This document shows, in pieces, positions 50,776-59,280 of a DNA stretch of 64,000 bases (position 1 is the stretch's first letter; every line of letters begins with the position of its first letter). The notes under the pieces were generated by a model. That model searched no databases. It saw nothing but the letters and a program-made list of their open reading frames with translations, and had not been told where the DNA came from. The position numbers and the translations under genes are program-made. This DNA comes from an uncultured Eubacteriales bacterium. Lineage in GTDB: Bacteria; Bacillota; Clostridia; Christensenellales; CAG-138. The stretch covers positions 1-64,000 of the forward strand of contig UQYI01000011.1 in the NCBI GenBank assembly GCA_900545265.1, in the 5' to 3' direction.

Positions 50776-51693
50776 ATGGACGAGCTGCTGGACAGACTCA
50801 TGGAGGACTGCCGCCCCTGCATACAGGAAGGAAAGGTAGCTTCTTATATACCGGAACTGCAGAAAGCCGACCCGCAGGATTTCGGCGCCTGCATCCTCAA
50901 CTGTGATGGCAAACTGTATGCCGCCGGAGAATACGAAAAACCTTTTACTATCCAAAGCGTGGTCAAGCCCCTGCTGCTGCTGCTGGCTCTTATGGATAAC
51001 GGTGCAGAAGCCGTGCAGCACCGGGTAGGTGTGGAAGCTACCGGCAAGCCTTTTGACGCCATCAACGTTACCGATCAGGCTTTGCTCAGCCAGCACCTGA
51101 ACCCCATGGTAAACATGGGAGCCATTGTAATGATCACCCTGCTCCGTGGAAACAGCTATGAAGAACGGTTTAACCGGCTGCTGGCCTTCACGCGGAAGCT
51201 GGCCTGCAACCCCACCATCCAGTTAAACGAAGATGTCTACCGCTCCGAAAAGCTCACGGGCAATAAAAACCGTTCCCTTGGCTACCTGCTCAAGGCCTAC
51301 GGCATGATTCAGGACGATGTGGAAGAGGTGTTGGACTGCTATTTCAAAGCCTGTTCTCTCAACGTTACCGCCCGGGACCTGGCCTATATCGGTATGTCTC
51401 TGGCCAATCATGGGCGGCTGGCTATTTCCGGCAAGCGGGTTTATGCCAGCGAGTATGCTTATTTTGTCAATGCCGTGCTTATGACCTGCGGCATGTATGA
51501 CGGCAGCGGAGAATTCGCCGTACGGGTGGGCGTACCGGCAAAAAGCGGCGTAGGCGGCGGGATCATGGCGGTAGCGCCCACCCGCATGAGCATCGGGCTG
51601 TATTCCCCTGCGCTTGACAGCAAAGGCAATTCTGTTGCGGGCATCCGCATGCTGGAAAAGCTTTCCCGTGAACTATATCTGAGTATTTTTTAG
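50776..51693 (+). CDS. glsA: Glutaminase
   Basis: This cytoplasmic glutaminase (serine-dependent beta-lactamase-like fold) hydrolyses glutamine to glutamate and ammonia, 305 aa. The SxxK motif is FTIQSVVKPL near residue 59, with NPMVNMGAIV, YRSEKLTGNKNRSLGYLL and the oxyanion region KSGVGGGIMAV. AAAGGAGG precedes the start. It is a monocistronic gene with its own promoter and terminator and may support acid resistance or nitrogen supply. Confidence 0.95.
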   Translation: MDELLDRLMEDCRPCIQEGKVASYIPELQKADPQDFGACILNCDGKLYAAGEYEKPFTIQSVVKPLLLLLALMDNGAEAVQHRVGVEATGKPFDAINVTDQALLSQHLNPMVNMGAIVMITLLRGNSYEERFNRLLAFTRKLACNPTIQLNEDVYRSEKLTGNKNRSLGYLLKAYGMIQDDVEEVLDCYFKACSLNVTARDLAYIGMSLANHGRLAISGKRVYASEYAYFVNAVLMTCGMYDGSGEFAVRVGVPAKSGVGGGIMAVAPTRMSIGLYSPALDSKGNSVAGIRMLEKLSRELYLSIF

Positions 51694-51711
51694 CACATAC
51701 CCAACAAAAAC

Positions 51712-51735
51712 AAGTCCCTGCGGGGACTTTTTTGT
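51712..51735 (+). terminator. Terminator of glsA
   Basis: AAGTCCC-TGCG-GGGACTT followed by a T-run. Confidence 0.9.
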
Positions 51736-51821
51736 TTATTAAGCATCCTAATGCCACAAAATAGCCAGCTGCTTCTACAGGCTGAACGGCGGCAATCTGC
51801 CGGCAGGAAATCGGAAAGCGG

Positions 51822-51848
51822 GGCGCTGAAGCAACGCACAGCGCCCTG
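51822..51848 (-). terminator. Possible terminator of serS
   Basis: GGGCGCTG and CAGCGCCC can pair, on the minus strand just after serS. The T-rich tail is weak. Confidence 0.4.
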
Positions 51849-51858
51849 ACGCAGTTTT

Positions 51859-53154
51859 TCAGTTCAACAGGCTTTTTCCGCCCATATAGGGCCGCAACAC
51901 TTCCGGAATGGTCACAGAACCGTCTGCCTGCAGGTGATTTTCCAGGAATGCGATCAACATTCTGGGCGGAGCCACTACAGTGTTATTCAGGGTATGGGGC
52001 AGATAGGTTTTTCCGTCTTCGCCTTTCACACGCATCTTCAGCCGCCGTGCCTGGGCATCCCCCAGGTTGGAGCAGGAGCATACCTCGAAGTATTTCTTCT
52101 GCCGGGGAGACCAGGCTTCAATGTCGCAGCTTTTCACCTTCAGATCCGCCAGGTCACCGGAACAGCATTCCAGCTGCCGCACGGGGATCTCCAGATTCCG
52201 GAACAGCTCCACGCTCCAGCGCCACATCTTTTCGTACCAGTCCATGCTTTCTTCGGGCTTGCAGACCACGATCATCTCCTGCTTTTCAAACTGGTGAATA
52301 CGATATACGCCCCGCTCCTCCAGACCATGAGATCCCTTTTCCTTGCGGAAGCAGGGGGAATAGCTGGTCAGAGTCTGAGGCAATGCGCTTTCGGGCAGGA
52401 TCTGGTCGATATACCGGCCGATCATGGAATGCTCACTGGTGCCGATCAGGTACAGATCTTCACCTTCTATTTTGTACATCATGGCATCCATATCGTTCTG
52501 GCTCATGACGCCCTCCACCACGTTGCCATGAATCATGAAGGGGGGAATGCAATAGGTAAATCCCTTATCGATCATGAAGTCTCTGGCATAGGCCAGCACG
52601 CTTTCATGCAGCCGGGCAATATCCCCCAGCAGATAGTAGAATCCCTGACCGGAAACACGCCCTGCGGCATCCATATCAATGCCGTTAAAGCGCTCCATGA
52701 TCTCCGTATGATAGGGAATGGGGAAATCCGGCACCACAGGTTCTCCAAAGCGGGCGACCTCCACATTGCAGCTGTCATCCGGTCCGATAGGCACGGATGG
52801 ATCGATGATATTGGGAATGAGCATCATCCGCCGGCGTATCTCCTCGGCATACTCCCCTTCCAGCTTCTCCAGTTCTGCCAAACGCTCCGCCTGTGCTTTT
52901 ACCTGCGCCTTTACTTCCTCTGCTTCCGTCAGTTTGGAAGGATCCTTTTTAGCCTGTCCCATGAGCATCCCCACCTTTTTGGAAAGGGTATTTCGGGCAG
53001 CACGCAGGTCACTGGCCTCCTGAATGGCGGCACGGTTTTTTCTGTCCAGTTCCAGCACCTCGTCTACCAGAGGGAGCTTGGCGTCCTGAAACTTTTTGCG
53101 GATGTTTTCCTTGACCAGCTCGGGGTCGTTGCGAATAAGCTTGATATCCAGCAT
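51859..53154 (-). CDS. serS: Serine-tRNA ligase
   Basis: SerRS, 431 aa, charges tRNA-Ser (and tRNA-Sec where present). An N-terminal coiled-coil arm (residues 28-105) precedes the class II core: LIGTSEHSMIGRYID, motif 2 FRKEKGSHGLEERGVYRIHQF and motif 3 in RMLIAFLEN, ending VTIPEVLRPYMGG. It is followed upstream by argS on the same strand with a 62-base gap. No T-box is seen. Confidence 0.96.
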   Translation of the reverse strand: MLDIKLIRNDPELVKENIRKKFQDAKLPLVDEVLELDRKNRAAIQEASDLRAARNTLSKKVGMLMGQAKKDPSKLTEAEEVKAQVKAQAERLAELEKLEGEYAEEIRRRMMLIPNIIDPSVPIGPDDSCNVEVARFGEPVVPDFPIPYHTEIMERFNGIDMDAAGRVSGQGFYYLLGDIARLHESVLAYARDFMIDKGFTYCIPPFMIHGNVVEGVMSQNDMDAMMYKIEGEDLYLIGTSEHSMIGRYIDQILPESALPQTLTSYSPCFRKEKGSHGLEERGVYRIHQFEKQEMIVVCKPEESMDWYEKMWRWSVELFRNLEIPVRQLECCSGDLADLKVKSCDIEAWSPRQKKYFEVCSCSNLGDAQARRLKMRVKGEDGKTYLPHTLNNTVVAPPRMLIAFLENHLQADGSVTIPEVLRPYMGGKSLLN

Positions 53155-53216
53155 GGCTTTTCTCCTGTTCTTCTATGCTTCTATCTTTTTGTTATTTTCT
53201 GATGCCGCTGCCTGTT

Positions 53217-54908
53217 TTACATACGCTCGGGGGCCTTGATCCCCAGCAGACTCAAACCGGTAGCAATGGTGATCCGGGCAGCATCGGCCAAGGCCAGGCG
53301 AGCGGTTCTGTCCGCCTCATCCTCTGCCATGATCCGCACCTCATAATAGAATTTGTTGCAGGCAGTGCACACAGCCATGACACTGCGGGCCACCAGATAA
53401 GGCTCATATTTTTCCGCCGCCGCTTTAACGGCCTGAGGGAAAGCTCCGATAGCCTTGAGCAGGGCCATGGAATAAGGATCGCTTAATCTGGAAGGATCCA
53501 CCTTGTTTATATCATAACCGCCGGCCTTCCGCAGCACGGAGCAGCAGCGGGCATGGGTATACTGAGCGTAAGGGCCTGTTTCCCCGTCAAAATTCAATAC
53601 CTTATTGTAGCTGAAGGAAATGTCTTTGATCCGGGAGTTATACAGCACGCCCCACAGGATGGCGCCGATACCCACATCTTCTGCCGCCGTTTTTTTATCT
53701 TCCAGATCGGGACTCTTTTCGCAGATGATTTCGTAGGTCTTTTCCACAGCGGCGTTGAGTACATCTTCCAGATACAGCACCCGTCCTTCCCTGGTGGAGA
53801 AGGAACCCTCTTCCATGCTGACCATACCGAAGTTTACATGCACGCAGTCCTTGACCCAATCCCGGCCCATGAGTTCCAGCACCTTAAAGATCTGCTTGAA
53901 GTGCAGATCCTGCTGATAGGCCACCACATAAAGCATCTTTACAAAATCATAGGTCTGCTTCCTGTAGCAGGCAGCTGCCAGATCCCGTGTGGCATAGATA
54001 GTGCTGCCATCGGACTTGAGTATCAGACAGGGAGGCATGTTCCACTGGGAAAGATCCACGATGGTAGCGCCGTTGTCTACCCGGCTGATGCCTTTCTCCC
54101 GCAGCTCGTCGATAACGGGCTGCATCTTGTCTTCATAAAAAGCTTCCCCAGCCCAGCTGTCAAAGTGGATATCCAGCCGCTCATAAGTCTTGGTGACTTC
54201 CTTAATGGTGGCATTTTTCATACTCTGCCAGAGATGTACCGCTTCCGGATCCCCGGTTTCGATCTTGTGGAACCAGGCCCGGGCTTCATCGTCCATTTCA
54301 GGATGGGCCTCTGCCTCTTTATGATAGCGGACATAAAGATCCACCAGTTCCCGGATGGCATACTCTTCCACAGGTTTGGTGCCCCACTTTTTATAAGCCA
54401 CGATCATCTTGCCGAACTGAGTGCCCCAGTCCCCCAGATGGTTGATGCCTACAGGTGCATAGCCCAGATGCCGATAAATGCGATACAGGGAATTACCGAT
54501 GGCTGTAGTAGGCAGATGATGGAAGGAAAAAGGTTTGGCAATATTAATGGATGAGTAATCCAGCACCACATGACGGCCCTGCCCCTCCTGTGAAGAGCCA
54601 TAGGCCTTCCCTTCCTGAAGCACCTTCAAAAGCAGCTGACCAGCCTGCTGCCCCCGATCCACAAAGAAGTTCAGATATCCTCCCACAGCCTCACACCGGG
54701 TGATGCCTTGGGGCAGAACCAGTTTGCCGTAAAGTTCCTGCGCAATAGCCGGGGGTGCTTTACGCAGAGTTCTGGAAAGCTTGAAGCAGGGGAAAGCGTA
54801 ATCCCCCATCTCTGTATTCTTGGGTACTTCCAAATAGTTGGCCAGTTCTTTCGCTTCGATACCGCACAGAGGACTCAAAGTCCCGGCGATCTGCTGTTTG
54901 AAATCCAT
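53217..54908 (-). CDS. argS: Arginine-tRNA ligase with atypical signature motifs
   Basis: ArgRS, 563 aa from the ATG at 54908, which follows GGAG. The N-terminal Add1 domain (1-110), Rossmann core and C-terminal DALR domain (MAVCTACNKFYYEVRI) are all present. The HIGH motif, expected after NIAKPF, reads SFHHLPTTAIG, so the first His and the Gly are replaced. The KMSKS-equivalent reads SFSTREG where STRKG is usual. Neighbouring residues (GINHLGDWGTQFGK) are normal. Whether this protein charges tRNA-Arg or is a variant with changed activity needs checking; no second argS lies in the window. Confidence 0.92.
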   Translation of the reverse strand: MDFKQQIAGTLSPLCGIEAKELANYLEVPKNTEMGDYAFPCFKLSRTLRKAPPAIAQELYGKLVLPQGITRCEAVGGYLNFFVDRGQQAGQLLLKVLQEGKAYGSSQEGQGRHVVLDYSSINIAKPFSFHHLPTTAIGNSLYRIYRHLGYAPVGINHLGDWGTQFGKMIVAYKKWGTKPVEEYAIRELVDLYVRYHKEAEAHPEMDDEARAWFHKIETGDPEAVHLWQSMKNATIKEVTKTYERLDIHFDSWAGEAFYEDKMQPVIDELREKGISRVDNGATIVDLSQWNMPPCLILKSDGSTIYATRDLAAACYRKQTYDFVKMLYVVAYQQDLHFKQIFKVLELMGRDWVKDCVHVNFGMVSMEEGSFSTREGRVLYLEDVLNAAVEKTYEIICEKSPDLEDKKTAAEDVGIGAILWGVLYNSRIKDISFSYNKVLNFDGETGPYAQYTHARCCSVLRKAGGYDINKVDPSRLSDPYSMALLKAIGAFPQAVKAAAEKYEPYLVARSVMAVCTACNKFYYEVRIMAEDEADRTARLALADAARITIATGLSLLGIKAPERM

Positions 54909-54938
54909 GATATCCGCTCCTGTCTTATACTTATACAT

Positions 54939-55265
54939 CTAAACTAAGATATTATAGCAGGCTTCTCCGCAAAATGGAAGGGTCTGAGTAAAAAAATGCG
55001 TTTCTCAGCCGTTTTTACGCAGTGTTTCTGCACAGGCAACATGGGAAACAAGTACGAAGCACACAGATGCAGCGCCGATCCTCCCAGACATTCTTCATAT
55101 AAATAGCAACGCCGCCTACCCGCAGCGGTCAAACATCTTCCCCACTTTCTCCGCATAGATGCAAAACGGTCAATGATGTGGAGGGTATATTCTGTCTTTT
55201 GTCTACAGGAACCGCACGCAAGGTATGCAAAATGTATTATCTTGCAGAAAAAATAAAAAAAGTAG
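54939..55265. other. Intergenic region between divergent argS and hyuB
   Basis: About 330 bases. On the minus strand TGCTATAAT (54951-54959) is an extended -10 element for argS. A GCAAG/CTTGC inverted repeat lies at about 55216-55243. No gene is seen. Confidence 0.45.
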
Positions 55266-55294
55266 TTGACAACTTGCTTTTCGTATCGTATTCT
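55266..55294 (+). promoter_or_regulatory. Promoter of the hyuBA-ABC operon
   Basis: TTGACA (55266-55271) and TATTCT (55289-55294) are 17 bases apart. Confidence 0.75.
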
Positions 55295-55302
55295 AAAGCT
55301 AC

Positions 55303-55335
55303 GAAACCGCTTACATAATTGTTTGTAAGCGTTGC
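55303..55335 (+). promoter_or_regulatory. LacI-type operator downstream of the hyu promoter
   Basis: The inverted repeat CGCTTAC (55308-55314), 10-base gap, GTAAGCG (55325-55331) contains the core TAAGCG in opposite orientations. It lies where a repressor would block elongation or initiation. A LacI-family gene starts at 63965, at the far end of the same locus, and is a good candidate regulator. Confidence 0.6.
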
Positions 55336-55370
55336 CAAATCGAGAAAATGCATAAGATGGAGTGAGAAAC

Positions 55371-57149
55371 ATGGACCCCATATTACTGGAAGTCATCAAC
55401 AACCGTCTGCAATCCATCTCCAACGAGATGGAGGATGCCCTGCTGAAAATGTCCTTCTCGGTGATCGTCAAAGAAATGAAAGACTGCACCTGCGCGTTGT
55501 TTGACGCCCAGGGGCGCACTATATCCCAGTCTGCAGCTATGCCCTGCCAGCTGGGATTTCTTTCTGCTTCCGTTCCGGCGATTCTGAAGGAATTTCCTCC
55601 GGAAACAGCCCGGGAGGGGGATGTCTACATGCAGAACGACCCCTTCAACGGCGGCAGCCACATTCCCGACGTTACCGTAGTCATGCCTGTTTTCTATGAC
55701 AAGCAGGTAGTAGCTTATTCCGCCAGCATGGTGCACCTGGCCGACACCGGCGGGATCACCCCCGGCGTTTCCACCCGGGCCACCTGTATGTATCAGGAAG
55801 GCTTGTGCCTGCCTCCGGTCAAGTTCTATGACGCCGGACAAAAGGTACGGGCCGTGCATGAGATCATTCGTCAAAACGTCCGTATCCCCGATGAAGTCAT
55901 GGGAGATCTGGAAGCGCAGGTTGCCTGTGATAAAGTAGGCGCCTCCCGTATTGCGGATATGTGCCGGGAATACGGAAAAGATGTATTCCTCAGTGCCATC
56001 GAAGGCCTGCTGGATCATTCCGAAGCCCTGACCCGTAAGGCCATTGAAGAACTCCCCGACGGTGTATACCGTTTCACCGGCTATATCGACAACGATGGTC
56101 TGGAGCTGGACAAGCCCCCCATCCGTCTGCAGCTGGCCGTGACCATTTCCGGTTCGGAGATCCTTTTTGACTTTACCGGCAGCAGCCAGCAGGTCAAGGG
56201 CCCCATCAACTGCGTTTTTGCCTCTACCCTTTCCACCATGGAATATGCGGTAAAGGTCGTTACCGGCGGCGAAAGCATCCCCACCAACGAAGGCTGCTTC
56301 CGCTCCATGAAGTACATCCTGCCCGAAGGCAGCATTGTCAATGCCACCAAGCCCGCCCCCACCGGCGGACGGGGTCTTACGGTACAGCTTCTTTCCAGCA
56401 CCTGCCTGGGTGCACTGGCCAAGGCCAAGCCTGAACTGATCAATGCCTGCTCCGGCGCCTATGCGCCTCTGCTGTACATCGGCGGGTATGACAACAAGCG
56501 TCACAAGCCCTTTGTTTCCAACGACAACGGTATGTGCGGTCTGGGCGCCCGTTTGGGCAAGGACGGCATCGACGCCATCTCTTCCGACAGCCAGAACGTG
56601 CTGGCCATTCCCGTAGAGGCCTTTGAAATGTCCGGTCCTCTGCAGGTCAAGCACTATGGCCTGGCAGACGATTCCGGCGGCCCGGGTAAATATCGCGGCG
56701 GTCTGGGTTCCAGCAAAGCCATCAAACTTCTGGACGGCGAGGTTTCCTTCACCTTCCGGGGCGACGGTTTCTTCGTGCCCCCGTGGGGTCTGTTCGGCGG
56801 CATGCCTGCCAAGGTTGGTTCCGGCTATATTCTTCGTGCCGATGGCAGCCGGGAAATTATCCCCTCCAAGGGCGACTTTATGCTCTATGCCGGAGATGAG
56901 ATTGGATATGACAGTGCAGGCGGCGGCGGTTATGGCGATCCTTTGGAACGGGATCCCCAGAAGGTTCTCCGGGATGTGCTGGATGAGCGGGTCAGTCTCA
57001 GCTCCGCTTTGGATGACTACGGCGTATGCATCGACCCCGTTACCAAAACCGTGGACGAAGCCGTGACCTTTGCCACCCGGAAGCAGAAGCAGATGGAGCG
57101 TGGCATGGAGACCTGGACCTATGACCGGGGCGTCATGGGCAAAGAATGA
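55371..57149 (+). CDS. Hydantoinase B / oxoprolinase family protein (HyuB-like)
   Basis: This is the B subunit of an ATP-dependent hydantoinase/5-oxoprolinase/acetone carboxylase-type enzyme, 592 aa, cytoplasmic. The family features are the N-terminus LEVINNRLQSISNEMEDAL, NDPFNGGSHIPDV, HLADTGG, and DSGGPGKYRGGLGS. GGAG precedes the ATG at 55371. It forms a complex with HyuA, encoded 19 bases downstream. Its ring-opening or carboxylating substrate is unknown; it is first in an operon with an Rbs-type importer. Confidence 0.93.
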   Translation: MDPILLEVINNRLQSISNEMEDALLKMSFSVIVKEMKDCTCALFDAQGRTISQSAAMPCQLGFLSASVPAILKEFPPETAREGDVYMQNDPFNGGSHIPDVTVVMPVFYDKQVVAYSASMVHLADTGGITPGVSTRATCMYQEGLCLPPVKFYDAGQKVRAVHEIIRQNVRIPDEVMGDLEAQVACDKVGASRIADMCREYGKDVFLSAIEGLLDHSEALTRKAIEELPDGVYRFTGYIDNDGLELDKPPIRLQLAVTISGSEILFDFTGSSQQVKGPINCVFASTLSTMEYAVKVVTGGESIPTNEGCFRSMKYILPEGSIVNATKPAPTGGRGLTVQLLSSTCLGALAKAKPELINACSGAYAPLLYIGGYDNKRHKPFVSNDNGMCGLGARLGKDGIDAISSDSQNVLAIPVEAFEMSGPLQVKHYGLADDSGGPGKYRGGLGSSKAIKLLDGEVSFTFRGDGFFVPPWGLFGGMPAKVGSGYILRADGSREIIPSKGDFMLYAGDEIGYDSAGGGGYGDPLERDPQKVLRDVLDERVSLSSALDDYGVCIDPVTKTVDEAVTFATRKQKQMERGMETWTYDRGVMGKE

Positions 57150-57168
57150 GCAGGAGGACATACACACT

Positions 57169-59232
57169 ATGAGCACACTGATCGGCATTGATATCGGCGG
57201 TACCTTTACGGATGTGGTGGTTCTGGACGCACAGTCCGGTGCCGTCACCGTTACCAAGGTGCCCTCCACCCCCTCCGAATACTCTGACGGATTCTTCCAT
57301 GGTCTGGAAAAGATCCAGCGTATGGCCGACATTGATCCCCATGATATCCTGCGTCTGGTTCACGGCACCACCGTGGCCACCAACGCAATCCTGGAAAAGA
57401 AGGGCTCCCGCATCGGGATCCTTACCACTAAAGGCTTCCGGGATGTGCTTATCATCGGCCGCGGTACCAGAAGCATCCTTTATAACGTTAACTTTGACAG
57501 TGAGACCCCTGACTTTCTCTGCCCCCGGGAGCTTATCCGGGAGGTAGGCGAACGGGTGAATGCCCAGGGGGAGATCCAGGAGTCTCTCAACGAAGAAGAT
57601 GTGCTCCGGGAAGTAGATTTTCTGGTCAAGGAACAGGGCGTTACCTCTATTGCGGTCTGTTATCTGTTCTCTTTCTTCAACGCAGCCAATGAGGAGCGCA
57701 CCTATGAAATTATCAAGGAACGCTACCCCGAAGTGCGTGTTTCCCTTTCCTGCCGCATTAACCCCCGTTTCCGGGAATATGAGCGGACGGTAGTCACGGC
57801 TTTTGATGCCTACATCGGCCCGGTAATGGATTCTTATCTTTCCAAGCTGGAAAACCGGCTGGAAGAGACTACCGGCGAACGGGTATTGCAGCTGATGCAA
57901 TCCCGCGGCGGCATCACCAGCGCAGCCATGTGTGCCCAGCGTCCGGTGCTTACCCTTCTCTCCGGCCCTGCTGCCGGCGTTATCGGCGGACGCACCATTG
58001 CCAACCTCATGGGCCGCAAGGATGTGCTCACTCTGGATCTGGGCGGCACCAGCAATGACGTAGCTCTTATCCGTGACGGCAAGATCTCCCTTTCCATCGA
58101 CGGTATGATCGGCTCTTATCCCTGCCGGCAGGCCATGATGGATATCAGCACCATCGGCGCAGGCGGCGGCAGCATCGCCTGGGTGGATGATGGCGGCTGG
58201 CTTCGGGTAGGCCCCCAGAGTGCCGGCTCTTACCCCGGCCCTGCCTGCTACAGCAAAGGCGGCACTAAGCCCACCTATACGGATGCCAGCCTGACCCTGG
58301 GATATCTTAAGCCCGGTTCCTTTGCCGGGGGCGAGATCCAGCTTAACGACAAGTTGGCTTTGGATGCCATTAAGATCATTTCCGAGCCCCTGGGCATGGA
58401 TGTATATGACACCGCTGCCGCCATCCACCGGATCATGCACAACCGCATGGCCGACCAGCTTCGTCTTGCAACGGTAAAGCGCGGCTATGACCCCCGGAAC
58501 TTCTCTATCATCGCTTTCGGCGGAGCCGGTCCCATCGCTGCCTGCCGGATCCTGTCCCTCATTGACTTCAAAGAGGTTATCATTCCGCCTACGCCCGGCG
58601 TTATGGCTGCCATCGGCCTGCTCTCCGCCAACATTGAACACGAAGAGGTGGTCACCGTCTCCATGCGCACCAAGGACGGAGACTTGGAGCAGCTGCGCAA
58701 GTGCATTGAAAAGGGTCTTTCCATGTGCAACGAAAAGTGCGCACGGGTAGGCATGGATCGCCAGCAGGTAAAGGTTTCCTTCTCGGCAGAAATGCGCTAT
58801 GTGGGCCAGTCCTACGAGCTGGAAGTCCCCTTCCCGGAGGCAGGCGAGGCCCTCAGCGAAGAATCCCTCCGTTCTCTGGAAGAACGCTTCCACCACATTC
58901 ACGAAGGCGCTTACAAGCAGGCCTTCCGGGAAGTGCCGGTGGAGCTCATCGCCCTGCGTGTCCTCTTTACCCAAGTTCCCTCCGCTGTACCCTCTATTCG
59001 CAAGGCTCCTACGGGCCCGTGGGGCCAGCCGGAAAGCACCCGCCGTGCTTTCTTTGATGAATACGGCGGCTGGGCAGACTGCGATGTATACGACCGCAAG
59101 GTGCTGGTAGCGGATCAGTGTATTCTGGGCCCCGCCGTCATCCAGCAGTCTGACACCACCACTGTCCTGTATCCCGGCCAAAGCGCCAAAGTGGATGCTT
59201 GGGGCAATCTGGTGGTCACCATGTCCAAATAA
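57169..59232 (+). CDS. Hydantoinase A / oxoprolinase family protein (HyuA-like)
   Basis: This is the ATP-using A subunit, 687 aa. The ASKHA phosphate site is LIGIDIGGTFTDVVV at the N-terminus, with VHGTTVATNAILEKKG, TLLSGPAAGVIGG, TLDLGGTSNDVALI and GAGGGSIAWVD. AGGAGG precedes the start. It acts with the B subunit by phosphorylating an amide or lactam oxygen before cleavage. No C subunit typical of acetone carboxylase is present, so hydantoinase or oxoprolinase-type chemistry is likelier. Confidence 0.93.
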   Translation: MSTLIGIDIGGTFTDVVVLDAQSGAVTVTKVPSTPSEYSDGFFHGLEKIQRMADIDPHDILRLVHGTTVATNAILEKKGSRIGILTTKGFRDVLIIGRGTRSILYNVNFDSETPDFLCPRELIREVGERVNAQGEIQESLNEEDVLREVDFLVKEQGVTSIAVCYLFSFFNAANEERTYEIIKERYPEVRVSLSCRINPRFREYERTVVTAFDAYIGPVMDSYLSKLENRLEETTGERVLQLMQSRGGITSAAMCAQRPVLTLLSGPAAGVIGGRTIANLMGRKDVLTLDLGGTSNDVALIRDGKISLSIDGMIGSYPCRQAMMDISTIGAGGGSIAWVDDGGWLRVGPQSAGSYPGPACYSKGGTKPTYTDASLTLGYLKPGSFAGGEIQLNDKLALDAIKIISEPLGMDVYDTAAAIHRIMHNRMADQLRLATVKRGYDPRNFSIIAFGGAGPIAACRILSLIDFKEVIIPPTPGVMAAIGLLSANIEHEEVVTVSMRTKDGDLEQLRKCIEKGLSMCNEKCARVGMDRQQVKVSFSAEMRYVGQSYELEVPFPEAGEALSEESLRSLEERFHHIHEGAYKQAFREVPVELIALRVLFTQVPSAVPSIRKAPTGPWGQPESTRRAFFDEYGGWADCDVYDRKVLVADQCILGPAVIQQSDTTTVLYPGQSAKVDAWGNLVVTMSK

Positions 59233-59280
59233 AGGCGGGCCATTTCCCCGTCTGCATGCGCCAAGAAAGGAGCTTTGCCC

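Noticed and set aside
55383..57332. A 649-codon antisense open frame over hyuB
   Set aside because: Same cause: a shadow of a codon-biased gene; the plus-strand protein is a clear HyuB.
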